From contig NC_079499.1 of assembly GCF_030052815.1 (NCBI RefSeq), positions 98,738,480-98,802,479 on the forward strand: a DNA stretch of 64,000 bases, written 5' to 3'. Every line of letters begins with the position of its first letter. Positions within the stretch are counted from its first letter, which is position 1. Positions 10,480 to 24,174 of the stretch are shown here, piece by piece. The notes beneath the pieces were generated by a model that was not told the DNA's origin, did no database searches, and worked only from the letters and a program-made list of their open reading frames with translations. The DNA is from Hevea brasiliensis. Its lineage: Eukaryota; Streptophyta; Magnoliopsida; Malpighiales; Euphorbiaceae. A program made the position numbers and the translations under genes.

Positions 10480-13400
10480 TGTGAGGCCTGATACAGCTGG
10501 CACATCACAGAGGCCTACTGCAGAGACAGTCCACAGGCAGGAGATTAGGGTAGCACCTCGTGCTTATGCCATGAGAGCTCGAGATGAGCCAAAACCAGCT
10601 GATGTCATTAGAGGTACATTTTCTTTTTATGACCTGCTAGTATGTGCATTGATTGATCCGGGTTCCACACATTCATATGTGTGTATCGCACCACTAGTTG
10701 ATAGAGGGATACAAGTAGAGGAGCTAGAGGAGGACATATAAGCCACAAACCCTTTAGGCCATAGTGTCATGGTGAAAAAGGTCTACAAGGGTTGTCCTTT
10801 GAAAATACAAGGGTATGAGTATTCATCTGACTTGATTGAGCTACCATTCCATGAGTTTGATGTGATATTGGGTATGGACTGGTTATCACGTCATCAGGCA
10901 ATGGTAGATTATCGGCTAAAGAGGATGTCACTACAGATAGTAGATGGGGATGAGATTACAGTTGTGGGTGAAGGAACGGGTTGTCTTTCTACTATCATAT
11001 CAGTGACAGCAGCCAGGCGATTAATAAGAAAGGGCTGTGAGGCTTTCTTAGCACATGTGGTTGACACCAGGAAGACTAGTCCAAGCATGCAGAAGATCCC
11101 CACTATATGTGATTTTTTGGATGTGTTTCCGGAAGAGTTACCGGGTTTGCCACCCAATAGAGAAGTGGAGTTTGCCATAGAGGTTATGTCAGGTACTACA
11201 CCGATGTCCATTGCTCCATATAGGATGGCACCTACTGAACTGAGAGAGTTGAAAGTTCAGTTACAGGAGCTACTAGACAAGGGCTTCATATGCCCTAGTG
11301 TGTCACCCTGAGGAGAATTAGTGCTATTTGTGAAGAAGAAGGACGTTACCCTTCGGCTATGTATAGACTATCGACAGCTAAATAAGGTGACTATGAAAAA
11401 CAAATATCATTTACCTAGGGTAGATGACCTGTTTGATCAGTTGAGGGGAGCTGGAGTATTCTCCAAGATAGATCTTAGATCAGGCTATCACCAGTTGAGA
11501 GTGAAGGAGACAGATGTTCCTAAAACTGCTTTCAGGACTCGGTATGGACATTATGAGTTCCTATTGATGCCATTTGGATTGACAAATGCACCAGCAACTT
11601 TCATGGACCTAATGAATCGTATCTTTCATCCCTACTTGGATCGGTTTGTTGTGGTCTTTATAGATGATATCTTAGTGTATTCTAAGAACTGAGAGGAGCA
11701 TGATGAACACCTGAGAGTAGTACTACAGACACTGCAGGAAAAGCAGTTGTATGCCAAATTGTCCAAGTGTGACTTCTGGTTGGATGAGATATCCTTCCTT
11801 GGACACATTGTGTGAGCAGATGGAATTAGGGTAGATCTAAGGAAGATTGTAGCAATAGTTGAATGGAAGCCTCCCAGAAATGTAACAGAAGTCAGAAGCT
11901 TTTTGGGGTTAGCTGGATACTACAGGAGATTTGTGAAGGGATTTTCCCTTATAGCAGCCCCACTAACTAAGTTACTGCATAAGAATGCAAAGTTTGACTG
12001 GAATGATAAATGTCAAACTAGCTTTGAGAAGCTGAAGGCTATGCTTATAGAAGCTCCAGTGTTGATATAGCCAGAGTCAGAAAAAGACTATGTGATCTTC
12101 AGTGATGCCTCTCATAATGGGCTTGGGTGTGTTCTGATTCAGGAAGGGAAAGTAGTTGTCTATGCTTCCAGACAGCTAAGGCTACATGAAAATAACTACC
12201 TAACTCATGATCTGGAATTAGCGGCAATAACATTTGCATTGAAGATATAGAGGCATTACCTATATGGCGAGAAATGTTACATATATACGGATCACAGGAG
12301 TCTGAAGTATTTGCCAACCCAGAAGGAACTCAAACCGAGACAGAGGAGATGGATTGAATTCCTTAAAGATTATGACTGTGTGATCAACTACCATCCTGGG
12401 AAGGCAAATGTAGTGGCTGATGCCCAAAGCAGGAAGTCCATGATGGCTTTGAGAGCATTGAATGCTTGGTTGTCTTTAGCACAGGATGGGGTATGTTTGG
12501 TTGAGTTGTGTGTAAAGCCAAGTTTGTTACAGCAAATACAAGAAGCATAGTTAAGGGATGAAAAGTTACTAACTATTTTGGGCAGAACTCTAGAGGGGAA
12601 GGAGACTAACTATGAGTTGAAAGGAGATGGGTGCCTGTATTATAAAGGCAGAATCTGTGTACCAGGAGATGAGGAACTGAAGAAAAATATCTTGAAAGAG
12701 GCACACAGTAACTTTCATGCTATGCACCCAGGAAGTACCAAGATGTACCAAGACTTGAAAACACATTATTGGTGGCCTGGAATGAAGAAAGAGATTGGTG
12801 ATTTTGTGACTAGATGTTTGACATGCCAGCAAGTTAAGGCTGAGCATCAGGTTCCATCAGGGTTGTTGCAACCTATATCCATACCAGAATGGAAATGGGA
12901 CCGCATCACCATGGATTTTATCACTGGGCTACCATTGACACAGAGGAAGCATGATACTTTATGGGTGATTGTGGATAGATTGACCAAGTCAGCTCACTTC
13001 CTACTAGTTAAAACCGACTACTCATTGGAGAGATTAACAGAAATTTACATAGATGAGATAGTCCAACTACATGGAGTGCCAACATCTATCATATCTGACC
13101 GAGACCCGAGATTTACTTCGAGGTTTTGGAAGAGGCTACAGGAGTCTTTAGGCACTCGACTACACTTCAGTACGGCTTTTCATCCACAGACGGATGGACA
13201 GTCAGAACGGGTGATTCAGGTAACCCTTAGAACCTAGTAAATTATTATAGATGTTAAAAGACTACTAAAAATGACATGAATCAACATGATAGGTATTGGA
13301 GGATATGTTGAGAAGCTGCATCATTGATTTTGAAGGAAGTTGGGAGAAGTATCTTCCTTTGGTAGAGTTTGCTTGCAATAACAGCTACCAAGCCAGCATA

Positions 13401-14054
13401 AAAATGGCTCCATATGAAGCATTGTATGGGAGAAGATGTAGGACTCCCTTATGCTGGACAGAAATGGGTGAGGAGAAAGTAGTGGGCCCAGACCTGGTGA
13501 GACAGACAAAGGAAAAAGTGAAACTCATCAGAGATAATTTGAAAGTTGCCTCAGACAGATAGAAGTCATATGCCGACCTGAGGAGAAAGGATATAGAGTA
13601 TGAGGTTGGTGATAAGGTGTTTCTCAAGGTATTACCTTAGAAAAAAGTGCTGAGATTTGGTAAGAATGGTAAGTTAAGCCCTAGGTTTATTGGTCCATAT
13701 GATGTCATTGAACGTGTGGGTCCAGTAGCTTACAGGTTAGCTTTACCCCCTGAGCTGGACAAGATTCACAGTGTATTCCATGTGTCGATGCTCAGGAGAT
13801 ACCGATCAGATCCTTCACATATCATTTCAGCAGAGGAGATAATTGTGCAACCTGATTTGACATATCAAGAAAAACCAGTCAAAATCTTGGCAAGGGAAGT
13901 GAAAGAACTCAGAAACAAGAGGATCCCACTAGTGAAAGTCTTATGGAGACACCACAATACGGAAGAAGCGATATGGGAAAGCGAGGAGACGATGAGGTAG
14001 CAGTTCCCTCAGCTCTTCACATTAGGTAAATTTCGAGAACAAAATTTCTATTAG
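10480..14054 (+). pseudogene. Tekay-type pol: protease, RT, RNase H, integrase, chromodomain-like end
   Basis: Domains in order: protease with the DPGSTH active-site motif (about 10655); reverse transcriptase with LCIDYRQLN (about 11355) and FIDD in place of YxDD (about 11660); RNase H (about 12090-12430); integrase with an HHCC zinc domain (about 12710-12830) and a DDE core ending in HPQTDGQSE (about 13180); and a chromodomain-like tail (about 13880-13990), which in chromoviruses targets integration to chromatin. Stops lie at 10739, 11309, 11690, 11813, 12068, 12248, 12548, 13560, 13638 and 13998. A 73-bp GT-AG insertion interrupts the integrase at 13220-13292. The original stop is probably TAG at 14052-14054, just before the polypurine tract. 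Confidence 0.9.
13220..13292 (+). other. Intron-like 73-bp GT-AG insertion in the integrase
   Basis: Directly after a CAG codon (13217-13219) in the SERVIQ motif, the frame is broken by AT-rich sequence that starts GTAACC, contains stops and ends GATAG. The protein resumes at 13293 with VLEDML, the expected next residues in gypsy integrases. Removing exactly GT...AG restores the frame. The length is not a multiple of three. A spliceosomal intron is the simplest reading; a short insertion that happens to fit is the alternative. Confidence 0.65.
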
Positions 14055-14065
14055 AGGGGAAGAAT
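14052..14065 (+). other. Polypurine tract of the Tekay-type element
   Basis: Purine-rich run (AGAGGGGAAGAAT) directly abutting the 3' LTR start, the usual primer for plus-strand synthesis. Confidence 0.8.
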
Positions 14066-17000
14066 TGTAATGCCCTCACTATAGGTAGTCCGTACATTTT
14101 ACTGTTCCGACAACTAATGTCTATTCAGACAGTCAAAATGTCTGGAACTACACCTAGACTATAGTGGAGGCATAAATTGAAGAAATAAATGTTAAGAAAA
14201 TATATGAAAAATGTAGAGAAAAATAAATTAAAATTTAGAGAATTTATAAATTGGTACAAAAATAATAAAAATAACCCAATATGCACTACTAAGGGCATTT
14301 TGGTCATTTCACCTCCAAAGGTGAATTTTGACCAAAATGTCAAATTTAAAAATTTAGAGAATTAAAATAATTAGTATGAATTAAAACCTTATAAATTGAA
14401 TTAGAAAAGAAAGAAGAAGAAAATAAAAGAAAAGAAAAGAAAAGAAAGGAAAAGAAAAGAAAAGAAAAGAAAAGAAAAGCTTATGAAAATTTAAAACAAA
14501 TTAAGTACTGATATAAATATATAAATATATAGCCATAAGAGACAAATCCCCACCAACCCACCTTCTTCTCCACTCTTTCTCTCTCTCTCTCCCTCTACAT
14601 TGCCAGCTGCCCATGCTCCCATTTCCCTCCATTGTTATCAAGCTTCCAAGCTTGATTTCTCAAGCTTAATCCACCCAAAACCCATAGCCCACTTCACAAA
14701 AAATACTCCCACACCCTAAGAAAGCTATAGATACCAAAAAGAAGCAAGGAAAGTGAAGTTTAACAAGTTACAAAAAAAGGTTAGTGTTCAAAACTCTTAA
14801 TCTCTTCTTTAAGCATGAAAATCATGCTAAACCAAGTGAAGATTTACATGAAATTAAAAAGAAAAATTTGGGAAAGAAACCCTTGAATTTGGCAGCCCTA
14901 GAGGAACCATGAAAATGATAGATTTTGTTGGTTTTAGTTTAGTTAGGGAAGTTAATTAACAAGGTATTATATGAGGGAATTGATTTCATGGTTATATGTG
15001 TGAATTTGATGTTTGAAATTAGGGTTGTGCACTTGAAATTGGGGATTTTATGACAAATTTGAATTTGAGCTAATTGTGTTAAGATTGATGCTAATAGAAG
15101 TGTCATGTATGCTTATTTGGAGTTTGGAGAAGGAGGAGATTGAATTTTGGGAGTATCAAATTTTCTATAGGTTGGAACTCAATGAGTCCAATGTGTTTGT
15201 TGAACCCTAACTGACAATGTGTGACTCCAATTGATATGAGGCCAATTGGAGGTGTTTTGGGACATCCAAACCTTCATTTTTCAAGAAGAAACCCTGCCCA
15301 AATTCTGTCAAAATCATGACCAATTATCTGCCTAAACCCGGATGACCAAACGCTGAAACCCAGAAAATGACCAAATGAATAGTACGTGTTCATTTGGTCA
15401 TAACTCTCTCTATACTGGTCCAAATGGCCTAAAATTTACATCAATGGAAAGCTTAGACATAGGGCTACACTTTTCATGGAGACCACTTGACCCAGTTTTG
15501 CCTTTAACCAAGTCAAATTATTAGTACAAGTTGGGTCACTAAAACTGCCAACCCAGAAATTGACCAAAACACTGTTCCTTTGGTATGTTTGACCTGTTTT
15601 GGCAAAAATGTCATGACTTGGTCTCCAAAGTTTCAAATTGAGTGAAACTAGTGCTAAAAGTTTTATAAGACATAGCTCAATAATTTTTATGTTTTGACCA
15701 AGCTCCAGAAACCATTGCATTCTAGGGAAAATATTAGCCAAAGTTATGAATTGAAATCTGGAAAATGTTAAATTGAACCCAAAATGCCATTTGATACCCG
15801 TGTGTTCATTTAGCCATAACTCCCACTAGGAAATTCCATTTGAGATGTGCCAATATGATCTGGAAACATGATACTTAGGGCTACAACATTGATTTAGACA
15901 CCTTTGCCAAATTCTAAGTGTAAAGACCCTAAAAAGAGGGACAAATATACTGCCCTGAAGATTGACTATTGCCTTTATAGGATTAAGAGTCCAAGTCAAT
16001 ACATTTACTATAACTCACTATACCAAACTTGAAAAATTATGAAATTGTACCTGGGAGTCCCTAAGACATAGAGGAACATATCTTGTGAAGCAACCTAAGT
16101 CTAAAAATGACCATAAAATGATCAAATGACTGGTCAAAGTTTATTGACCAGGAATTACCAATTCTGGACAGCTTGGAGGCAAATGGACCAGTTATGGTAT
16201 TTTGATCATTACTTGAGTTCTATAACCCCAAATTGAGTGATTCAAAAACTAAAATTTAAGTTTAAACATAGAGGAGCAATTGTTATGATGGAAGTGTGAT
16301 CAAATAGACATCCTAACCTAGTCAAATTCCTAAATAAAAATAACACATCAAAATGAGCCTAAAGAAAGGTTCATGGGAAAAATGCTATACATGGTAATGA
16401 AAATGCTCATAAGGCTAATTAAATATTAAAATGATATGAATATGTAAATTGGGACTAATGTTCTATTAATATGAAATTAATAGTACCACTGAACAATACG
16501 AGAAAATAGTAACAGTGAATTGTGCTAAAATAATTAAAAATTTTTAAGTGCCCATAGTATACCTAGACTTATTTATTTAGTTTAGATAAATTAGTATACC
16601 AATTAGGGACTACAAATAGTAGTACTGGCTACCGAGAAAATCATAAACTGACAATATATGTTTGGTATGAATGTTTTACAGGCTATATGCCTACTTACTG
16701 GCCATTGTGCCTACTTTATTTCTGGCTTTACAAGCCTGACAGCGGGTCTCGTGCCCGACAGCTGGCCTCATGCTTGACAGATGTATACAGGATAGACATA
16801 TGGTGGTCTAACCCGTATACTCCCGTGTATCCAGCTCTTATAATCTGTTATAGGTTTTTTAGGCATTGATAAAAATTAATTGAGACTTAACATATAATAA
16901 GTAATCATAAAAGATCTGGATAATGTTAATTATTTCCAAAGTGCAATAAAAATCTAAAAGACCCAGAAATTATGATTTGCAGATATTAATTCAATTGTTT

Positions 17001-17207
17001 AATTATTGTTATTATAAATTATGTACCAGTAAGCGTTATGCTTATCATGTTGATTTTTCATCACGTAGGTACTGGAGATCAGCAGCCGCCATAGCAGCAG
17101 CCACCACAGTAGTGTTCGGGCAAAGTTTCGGCCAGATCTGTCATTGTCCAGAGTTACCTCACTAGTCTTTTGTATTTTGGTAGGGCCCATGTATAGACTA
17201 GTATTTT
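14066..17207 (+). repeat. 3' LTR of the Tekay-type element (3'-truncated)
   Basis: Starts TGTAATGCCCTCACTATAG after the polypurine tract. Carries an AAAAG-type simple repeat at about 14403-14479. It parallels the 5' LTR to GACTAGTATTTTG at about 17207 and then switches to the unrelated repeat shared with 32515. The last roughly 440 bp of a full LTR are absent. Confidence 0.9.
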
Positions 17208-17817
17208 GTAACTTGCCTTTTTTGTATGAATGCAATACATGCCGATGAAGAAGAATGAACGTGTGCGATTTAAGGACAGTAAATTTTAACATGTATTATT
17301 GGGGTTTTGGGATTCACTTCGGATCAAAATTTTAATTTCAGAATTGAAAGAGTAAAGATTTGAATTTAGCTCTATATACCTTTAGCTACTAAACAAAGTA
17401 AGACTAGTTAAATATTTTGACATTTTAATATTTAGAGTTATTTTTAAATAGTAATTTTAACTAAGTAATGAAATGTCAATATACAAGTTTGATTTAATAA
17501 TATAAAAAAACAATGTATAAGATTGTGAAATTATGAATTTAAACTCTAATTCTAAGTTTGATTAAATAGATTCATCCCATTTAGCATTAAGTTTAATTTC
17601 AGAATAAAAAGCACTTTTTAAGTAAACCACTATTTTGGTTGTTATTAAAAAGAAAAAAGTAGTTTAGAAAAAAATATTGTGTTATTTTAGTGTTTTTATC
17701 ATTGCTAAATAATATTAAATTATTTTATTTTTAATTTTTAATACTTACTAATTAATATATTTAAGAAAATGCATGCTTTAGTTTTTCAGTAACAACTCAA
17801 ACAACAATGCTCTCTAT

Positions 17818-17901
<84 letters not shown>

Positions 17902-17938
17902 GAATATGGGCGTTCATAATAAAAAAAAATCATGTATA
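17205..17938. repeat. 0.7-kb dispersed repeat, first copy
   Basis: Aligns at roughly 90% by eye to 32515-33214 in the same orientation, from TATTTTGTAACTTGCC to the A-rich end before ATCAT. It does not code. The first copy abuts a broken LTR; the second lies directly upstream of the ubiquitin-like gene and directly before an RNase H fragment. Its origin is unknown: a segmental duplication or an unrecognised element. Confidence 0.85.
17819..17901. repeat. (CT)n followed by (TA)n microsatellite
   Basis: About 62 bases of CT dinucleotides, then about 18 bases of TA, inside the 0.7-kb repeat. The other repeat copy has a pure TA tract at the same place. Confidence 0.97.
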
Positions 17939-18755
17939 ATATGCAACAAAATGTTAATAAAATAATTTCAAACTTCAAAGTTATTTTTAATAAAATTAAT
18001 AAACATAAATTTTCATATTTCATCAAAAACACAAGATAAGATTTTTGGCAAAAGTGTAATTGGTAAAAGTTAAAAAGTATAGGGTTTAATTGGCATTTGA
18101 ATTAGGATAAGGTATAATTGCCAAAAAAAAAATTTGAAAATACAGTTTTTTTTGGCAATTTCTTCTAAAATAATTAAATTTTAAAATATAAATTGTTAAT
18201 TATAATATATTTTATGTAGATTATTAATCAAAATATATAAATTTAAATGAGTTAGAATATTATTCAGGTAATATAATCAGATTTGAAATTAATCATTTGA
18301 GTATTTAAAATACTAATTGCGTTTAAAAAGGATAATTTTTCACTAGTATTTTATATGTTACTATCCCTAGCATAATATGAAGACTGAAAAAATAATTTTT
18401 TCAAAAATATTCACTATAGAAGTTATGTATAATTAATTAAAATATATACAACAATAATAACACTTAGGTCTCTAAAATTAGTTAAAGTTGCCTATATGAA
18501 TCATTTTTTCCTTATTCAATTACACACACGCGCGTGCGCTTTTAAAGGTTATAATTTTTTTTATATATTACTTTCTTTCATGTTATTTTAGGTACCTCTC
18601 TTTCCATTCTCATTTATTTCACCACTATTTTATCATATTTTTCTGTTGAAGCATTTTTAGGTCAATGAAATTAATCCAAATCGAATAGTTAATTATTTGT
18701 CAAATTTTAAAGTAATTTTAAATTTATATAATTTAAAATAGATTGGAAAAATTGC
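17939..18755. other. AT-rich intergenic stretch
   Basis: No gene seen. Low-complexity AT-rich sequence with a small hairpin around 18114-18165 (ATTGCC and GGCAAT arms with A/T runs) and a short CA/CG-rich spot at about 18521-18538. Confidence 0.6.
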
Positions 18756-19014
18756 TAAAAAATCTTGTGCTTTTGAAAGTTTTGCAATTCTACTTCATAT
18801 TATAAAAATGATCAATTAAACCCTAAGCTATTTAATTCTTCTCAAATTTATTTTACCATGGCATGATGTGGCGTCTCTATGGCATTTAACGTGGCGTCTC
18901 TATTATGTTTTGCTAACGATAGTATTGATAAGAGTTAAAAAGTTAAGAGTTTAATTGGTAATTTTTATAGTATGAATAAAATTATAAAATTTTGAAAAGT
19001 ACATAGGTTTTTTT
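18756..19014. mobile_element. Fold-back MITE-like element
   Basis: The left 85 or so bases (about 18756-18840) are an imperfect reverse complement of about 18930-19014. The left arm includes TATTATAAAAATGATCAATT and the right arm AATTGGTAATTTTTATAGTA. The short centre has two copies of GTGGCGTCTCTAT. There is no coding capacity. Exact ends and target duplication are not clear, so the superfamily is left open. Confidence 0.55.
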
Positions 19015-19855
19015 AATGTTTATCTCAACTTCTTAATGATTTATTTATTTTTTTTAATTTGATTCTGTATAAAACGAAATGGATTGATTGCACATCCTAA
19101 TAGCGTGCAAGTATTTATCCTTGACGTTCCTTCATTCAAAGGGGAGAGTAGGCTGTTAGATGAGTTTTAGCATTCTCTAACGAGAAGGAGAAAATTTTGA
19201 GAAAATAATTGATTATATCAGTACTAGAGATTTTCAAGAGAAGTTATATTTCATGTATATGATTTGATTGATTTTTTATTTATTTTTGCATTAGCAAATA
19301 TATTATGATTTTGATCGGTTCGTAATAATAAATCTTGTACTTTTATCACTAGTTTAAAAAAAAAAAAAAACAAATAGTGTTTGGCACTAAGGAAAGTGAA
19401 CAAAAGAAATTGATTTAGCACAGCAAATGCATAAATTTCGCCTAGGATTTATTCTCAACACAACCTTTATCAATAGGTCTATTAAGCATAATGTTTATGT
19501 GAATAAATTTTTGACCAAAACAACAAACTCCCGAGTACAAAAGGGAAATTCTTACCTAAACCTTATTTATCATGTATTCAATACATATGTGAGATTCATA
19601 CTTTTAATTGGTGAGTCCCACCATATCTCTTATGTCTTTAATCCATGGTGGACCATACGGAGAAGAAAAATCCTACAAAACAACCTTCTAATTGTGGACA
19701 ATATAAATGGAACAATGATCAAGGCACCACCCAAAATTACAAATTGTGCTTTGCAACCGATGTTGCAAAAAAATGCAGAAAATCAATAAAAATTAAGAAC
19801 ACACTAACACAACTCTATGTAGTTATATATAGATATATATATGATCAAAAAAATA
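19015..19855. other. Intergenic sequence downstream of the peroxidase gene
   Basis: AT-rich with an A-run at about 19356-19370. No convincing gene, although 19427-19789 is open on the plus strand with no recognisable motif. The proximal part next to 19856 should hold the peroxidase 3' UTR. Confidence 0.5.
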
Positions 19856-21222
<1,367 letters not shown>

Positions 21223-21315
21223 TGTTTAATAGAGAGTATGGAGATAACTTTAAAAGTATTGATGATGTGCTCAAGCTGTGTTTGGGCCTGAAGTATGGAA
21301 GCACGAATAACCAGC

Positions 21316-21322
21316 ATTTATA
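21316..21322 (-). promoter_or_regulatory. TATA box of the peroxidase gene
   Basis: TATAAAT on the minus strand, about 94 bases upstream of the start codon, the usual distance for a plant core promoter with a short 5' UTR. Confidence 0.6.
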
Positions 21323-21329
21323 CAACTGA

Positions 21330-22018
21330 TGCTAAGCTTCTGATAATGCCATTGATATAAAACAATGATTGTTTTATTAAATTTTAATTAGTTGGCTAAT
21401 CCATTCGGTCAAAATTAATTAAAGAGCTGACTAATGGCCAGTCCTCTATGTTTTATATACGTGCCTACCACGTATAGATAAAAATAATTCCAAATTAAAT
21501 ATATAAGTTTAAAAGGCCAGCCTGTTCTAGACCATTTTTATTCAATGATGGTCATATATATATAATTTGAAATAGAATTATTGAAAAATATTTATTTATA
21601 TTCGATTTATTATTATTTTATACATATTTTAAAAAATATGTAATAATAATAAATCCCACATAAAATGAAGACTAATGTATTATTTATATAGTAATTGAAC
21701 GCAAATGATAAAATGACTAATTTTAAAGGTTTCATTTGAAAAATAAATATTTATAAGAAAAAAATTTAATTGAATTAATTATCATATAATTATATTTAAT
21801 TTTTTTAATAATTTTCTTTTAATTAAAAAAAATTAAATTTATTCATTTCAAATATAAAAATTAAAATTCCAATTTTTAAAAGGATATGATATCATTTCTT
21901 AAATTTCTATTTCATTTCTTAATTTATGTGTCTGTGGGATTGGTTCGTATCCATCAAGCTTTAATTTCAAATAAATTTTTTTGAGTAAAAAACTCGTCAC
22001 CCACCACATACATTATAT
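21330..22018. other. Peroxidase upstream region
   Basis: AT-rich, no gene. It is the likely promoter region of the peroxidase, bounded upstream by the hAT-like element. Confidence 0.5.
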
Positions 22019-22026
22019 ATGCAAAC

Positions 22027-22524
22027 TAGGGTGGTAATTTTAGACACGACTTATGAACATGATATGAACACGGTACTAAATTTAGAGTTTGGGTTAGGTT
22101 TATTCGTATTCGTGTTGAATTCGTGTCGATTCATTTATGACACGGATATAATCGTGTTGTGTCAAGGGTTAACCGCTAACCCGACTTGACACGTTTACGA
22201 CATGGTTTAATATTCGTGTTATGTGTTGACCCATGACCCACTATGACTTATAACTTATATAGCGTATTAAATGGGTTAAGTCGTGTCAAATTATATTAAA
22301 TGGGTCATTTTGTGTTAAATGAATCGTGTCGTGTTAAATACACCTAATACAATTTAATATGAATCGTGTTGTGTCGTATAATCCTTATAATAGAAGAGTC
22401 GTATTCGTATTTAAATTTTGACGCGATTTATTAATCATGTCGTGTTCGTGTCGATCTTAATCGTATTCATATTGTGTGTTTACATGATACAAATATGATC
22501 TATCAACCCGAATTGCCACCCCTA
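22027..22524. mobile_element. hAT-like non-autonomous DNA transposon with perfect target duplication
   Basis: 498 bp flanked by ATGCAAAC at both 22019-22026 and 22525-22532, an exact 8-bp target duplication typical of hAT elements. Terminal inverted repeats are TAGGGTGGTAATT at the left and AATTGCCACCCCTA at the right. The interior is non-coding and built of degenerate GTGTCGTGTT-type repeats. Confidence 0.88.
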
Positions 22525-22532
22525 ATGCAAAC

Positions 22533-23668
22533 CAAGGTATTGCCTGTAAACATGATATGCAGAGGTCAACATCAGCTGTATTCTTGTGTTGCAATTCAAT
22601 ATATTCAAGGTTATACAAGAGTTGCGATAGACGCTGCCAACCTATCTATATATATCACTTAGTTACAGCAAGATATACATAAAATATATCATAGAGGATA
22701 GAGTTATTATCAAACTTCAGTTGAAAGCAAGCATGTGTTTGAGCTTAAAGAAAGAACTAGCTAGGTAGTCATGGTTTGCAAGGTACAGAGAACACACACA
22801 TATATAAAATAGTCATTGAAAGAATAGTTAATGCAAGATTATTATGTAGTGGACAGTTCATGCAGCATAAACTCAAAACAAACTTGGATTTATCTGGGTT
22901 AGGAAATGCTTGTTAAAAAAAATATAAAATAAGAGATTAAATTTCTGTTTTCTTCATAGACCAGTTCATCATCAGACCTGGAAATTGTATTTTTCAATAT
23001 AAATTTCTCAAAATTCTTGCGTTGGCCTCTACACTTGTAATTTTAAATAAAATTAATTTCATGTCACATAAATGGAGAAGTAATTCAGGATATACATGAT
23101 GAGCACTACTAATCCCAAATTTTAAGTTAATACAGAGTTCAATGCAAGCATGTGCCAGTGTCTTAATTGGGAATGAAAACTTATAATAGAAGTATTGGAA
23201 TAGAATATAATCTGAGAACTTTGCGGAATTAATTTTGGTTTCAATTAATTAATACAAATGCTATACCATATATTAAAGAAAGGACTCCATCATTGTTAGT
23301 TTGGAATGGAACAAAACAATTAATTGCTTGATTTTCACATTTACTGTCTGTTGAACTTTTGTCTACCGGCTTGGGATCTGCCACTCTTTTATTAATTTTA
23401 TCCATTTTTATTTTTTACATAATAATTTAAAAAATTAAATATTTTAATTTTTATAAAAATATATTAATAATCAACTAAATTACCTTTATTTCACTAAATT
23501 ACTTATATATAAATATTTATTATATTTTAATAAAAATAAAAGATAAAATAAGGAAAAAAATAATTAATACTTTTTTATTTTCTAAATATAATAGATAATT
23601 TTAGATTAAAAAAAATCCAAATACAATAAATAAAAATAGATTAAAGGTAATACTTTTTATCTTCATTA

Positions 23669-23670
<2 letters not shown>
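22533..23670. other. Intergenic AT-rich sequence
   Basis: No gene or recognisable element seen. Confidence 0.6.

Positions 23671-23742
<72 letters not shown>
23671..23742. repeat. (AT)n microsatellite, about 72 bp
   Basis: Uninterrupted AT dinucleotides. Confidence 0.99.
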
Positions 23743-23744
<2 letters not shown>

Positions 23745-24118
23745 CTAAAAGTATGTTGTTAATATTAGAGCAGTAACAGGGTATTTACTGGCTATTGTTT
23801 AGGCTAAATATTAATCAATTATTCTTTGTAAATCTTTTGTTTTAGAATACCAGATGTAGAGGATTTGTAGCCACTGAATAAGGGATGTTTGGTAACAGTA
23901 TTTTGTTTTTATATTGCTCTTTTCGTGTACCTAACAGATATACAAAAGACTTTACAGTTAAATCACAATTTTCCTATTACTTTTTATTTTTAAATCGTTT
24001 GCTGCCAATTATATTCGTTAATATTATAAAAATACATTAAAAATATATATTCCCGTGATAACTGATAAGCGTTTTTTTTTTTTCAATTTAATTAGATAAA
24101 ATTTCAAGTTTAAATCTC

Positions 24119-24119
<1 letters not shown>
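23743..24119. other. Short intergenic AT-rich stretch
   Basis: No gene or element seen. Confidence 0.5.

Positions 24120-24173
<54 letters not shown>
24120..24173. repeat. (ATA)n trinucleotide microsatellite, 54 bp
   Basis: Eighteen consecutive ATA/TAA units. Confidence 0.99.

Positions 24174-24174
<1 letters not shown>

Larger units (their letters stand above)
6081..17207 (+). mobile_element. Tekay/Del-type Ty3/gypsy chromovirus, both outer LTR ends missing
   Basis: Order: 5' LTR (6081-9131), tRNA-Met primer-binding site (9137), gag, protease, reverse transcriptase, RNase H, integrase and chromodomain-like tail (9274-14054), polypurine tract, 3' LTR (14066-17207). The LTRs of about 3.58 kb and the chromodomain-like end fit the Tekay/Del lineage. 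Relative to the complete solo LTR at 24814-28395, the 5' LTR lacks its first roughly 525 bp and the 3' LTR lacks its last roughly 440 bp. No target-site duplication can therefore be found. Sixteen in-frame stops and at least two frameshifts make it non-autonomous. Confidence 0.92.

Noticed and set aside
17819..17881. Long Glu-Arg or Leu-Ser runs in translated microsatellites (also 40086-40129)
   Set aside because: Translation of simple repeats, not genes.
19427..19789. 120-codon open stretch next to the peroxidase
   Set aside because: No motif, no codon pattern and no splice structure; low-complexity AT-rich context.
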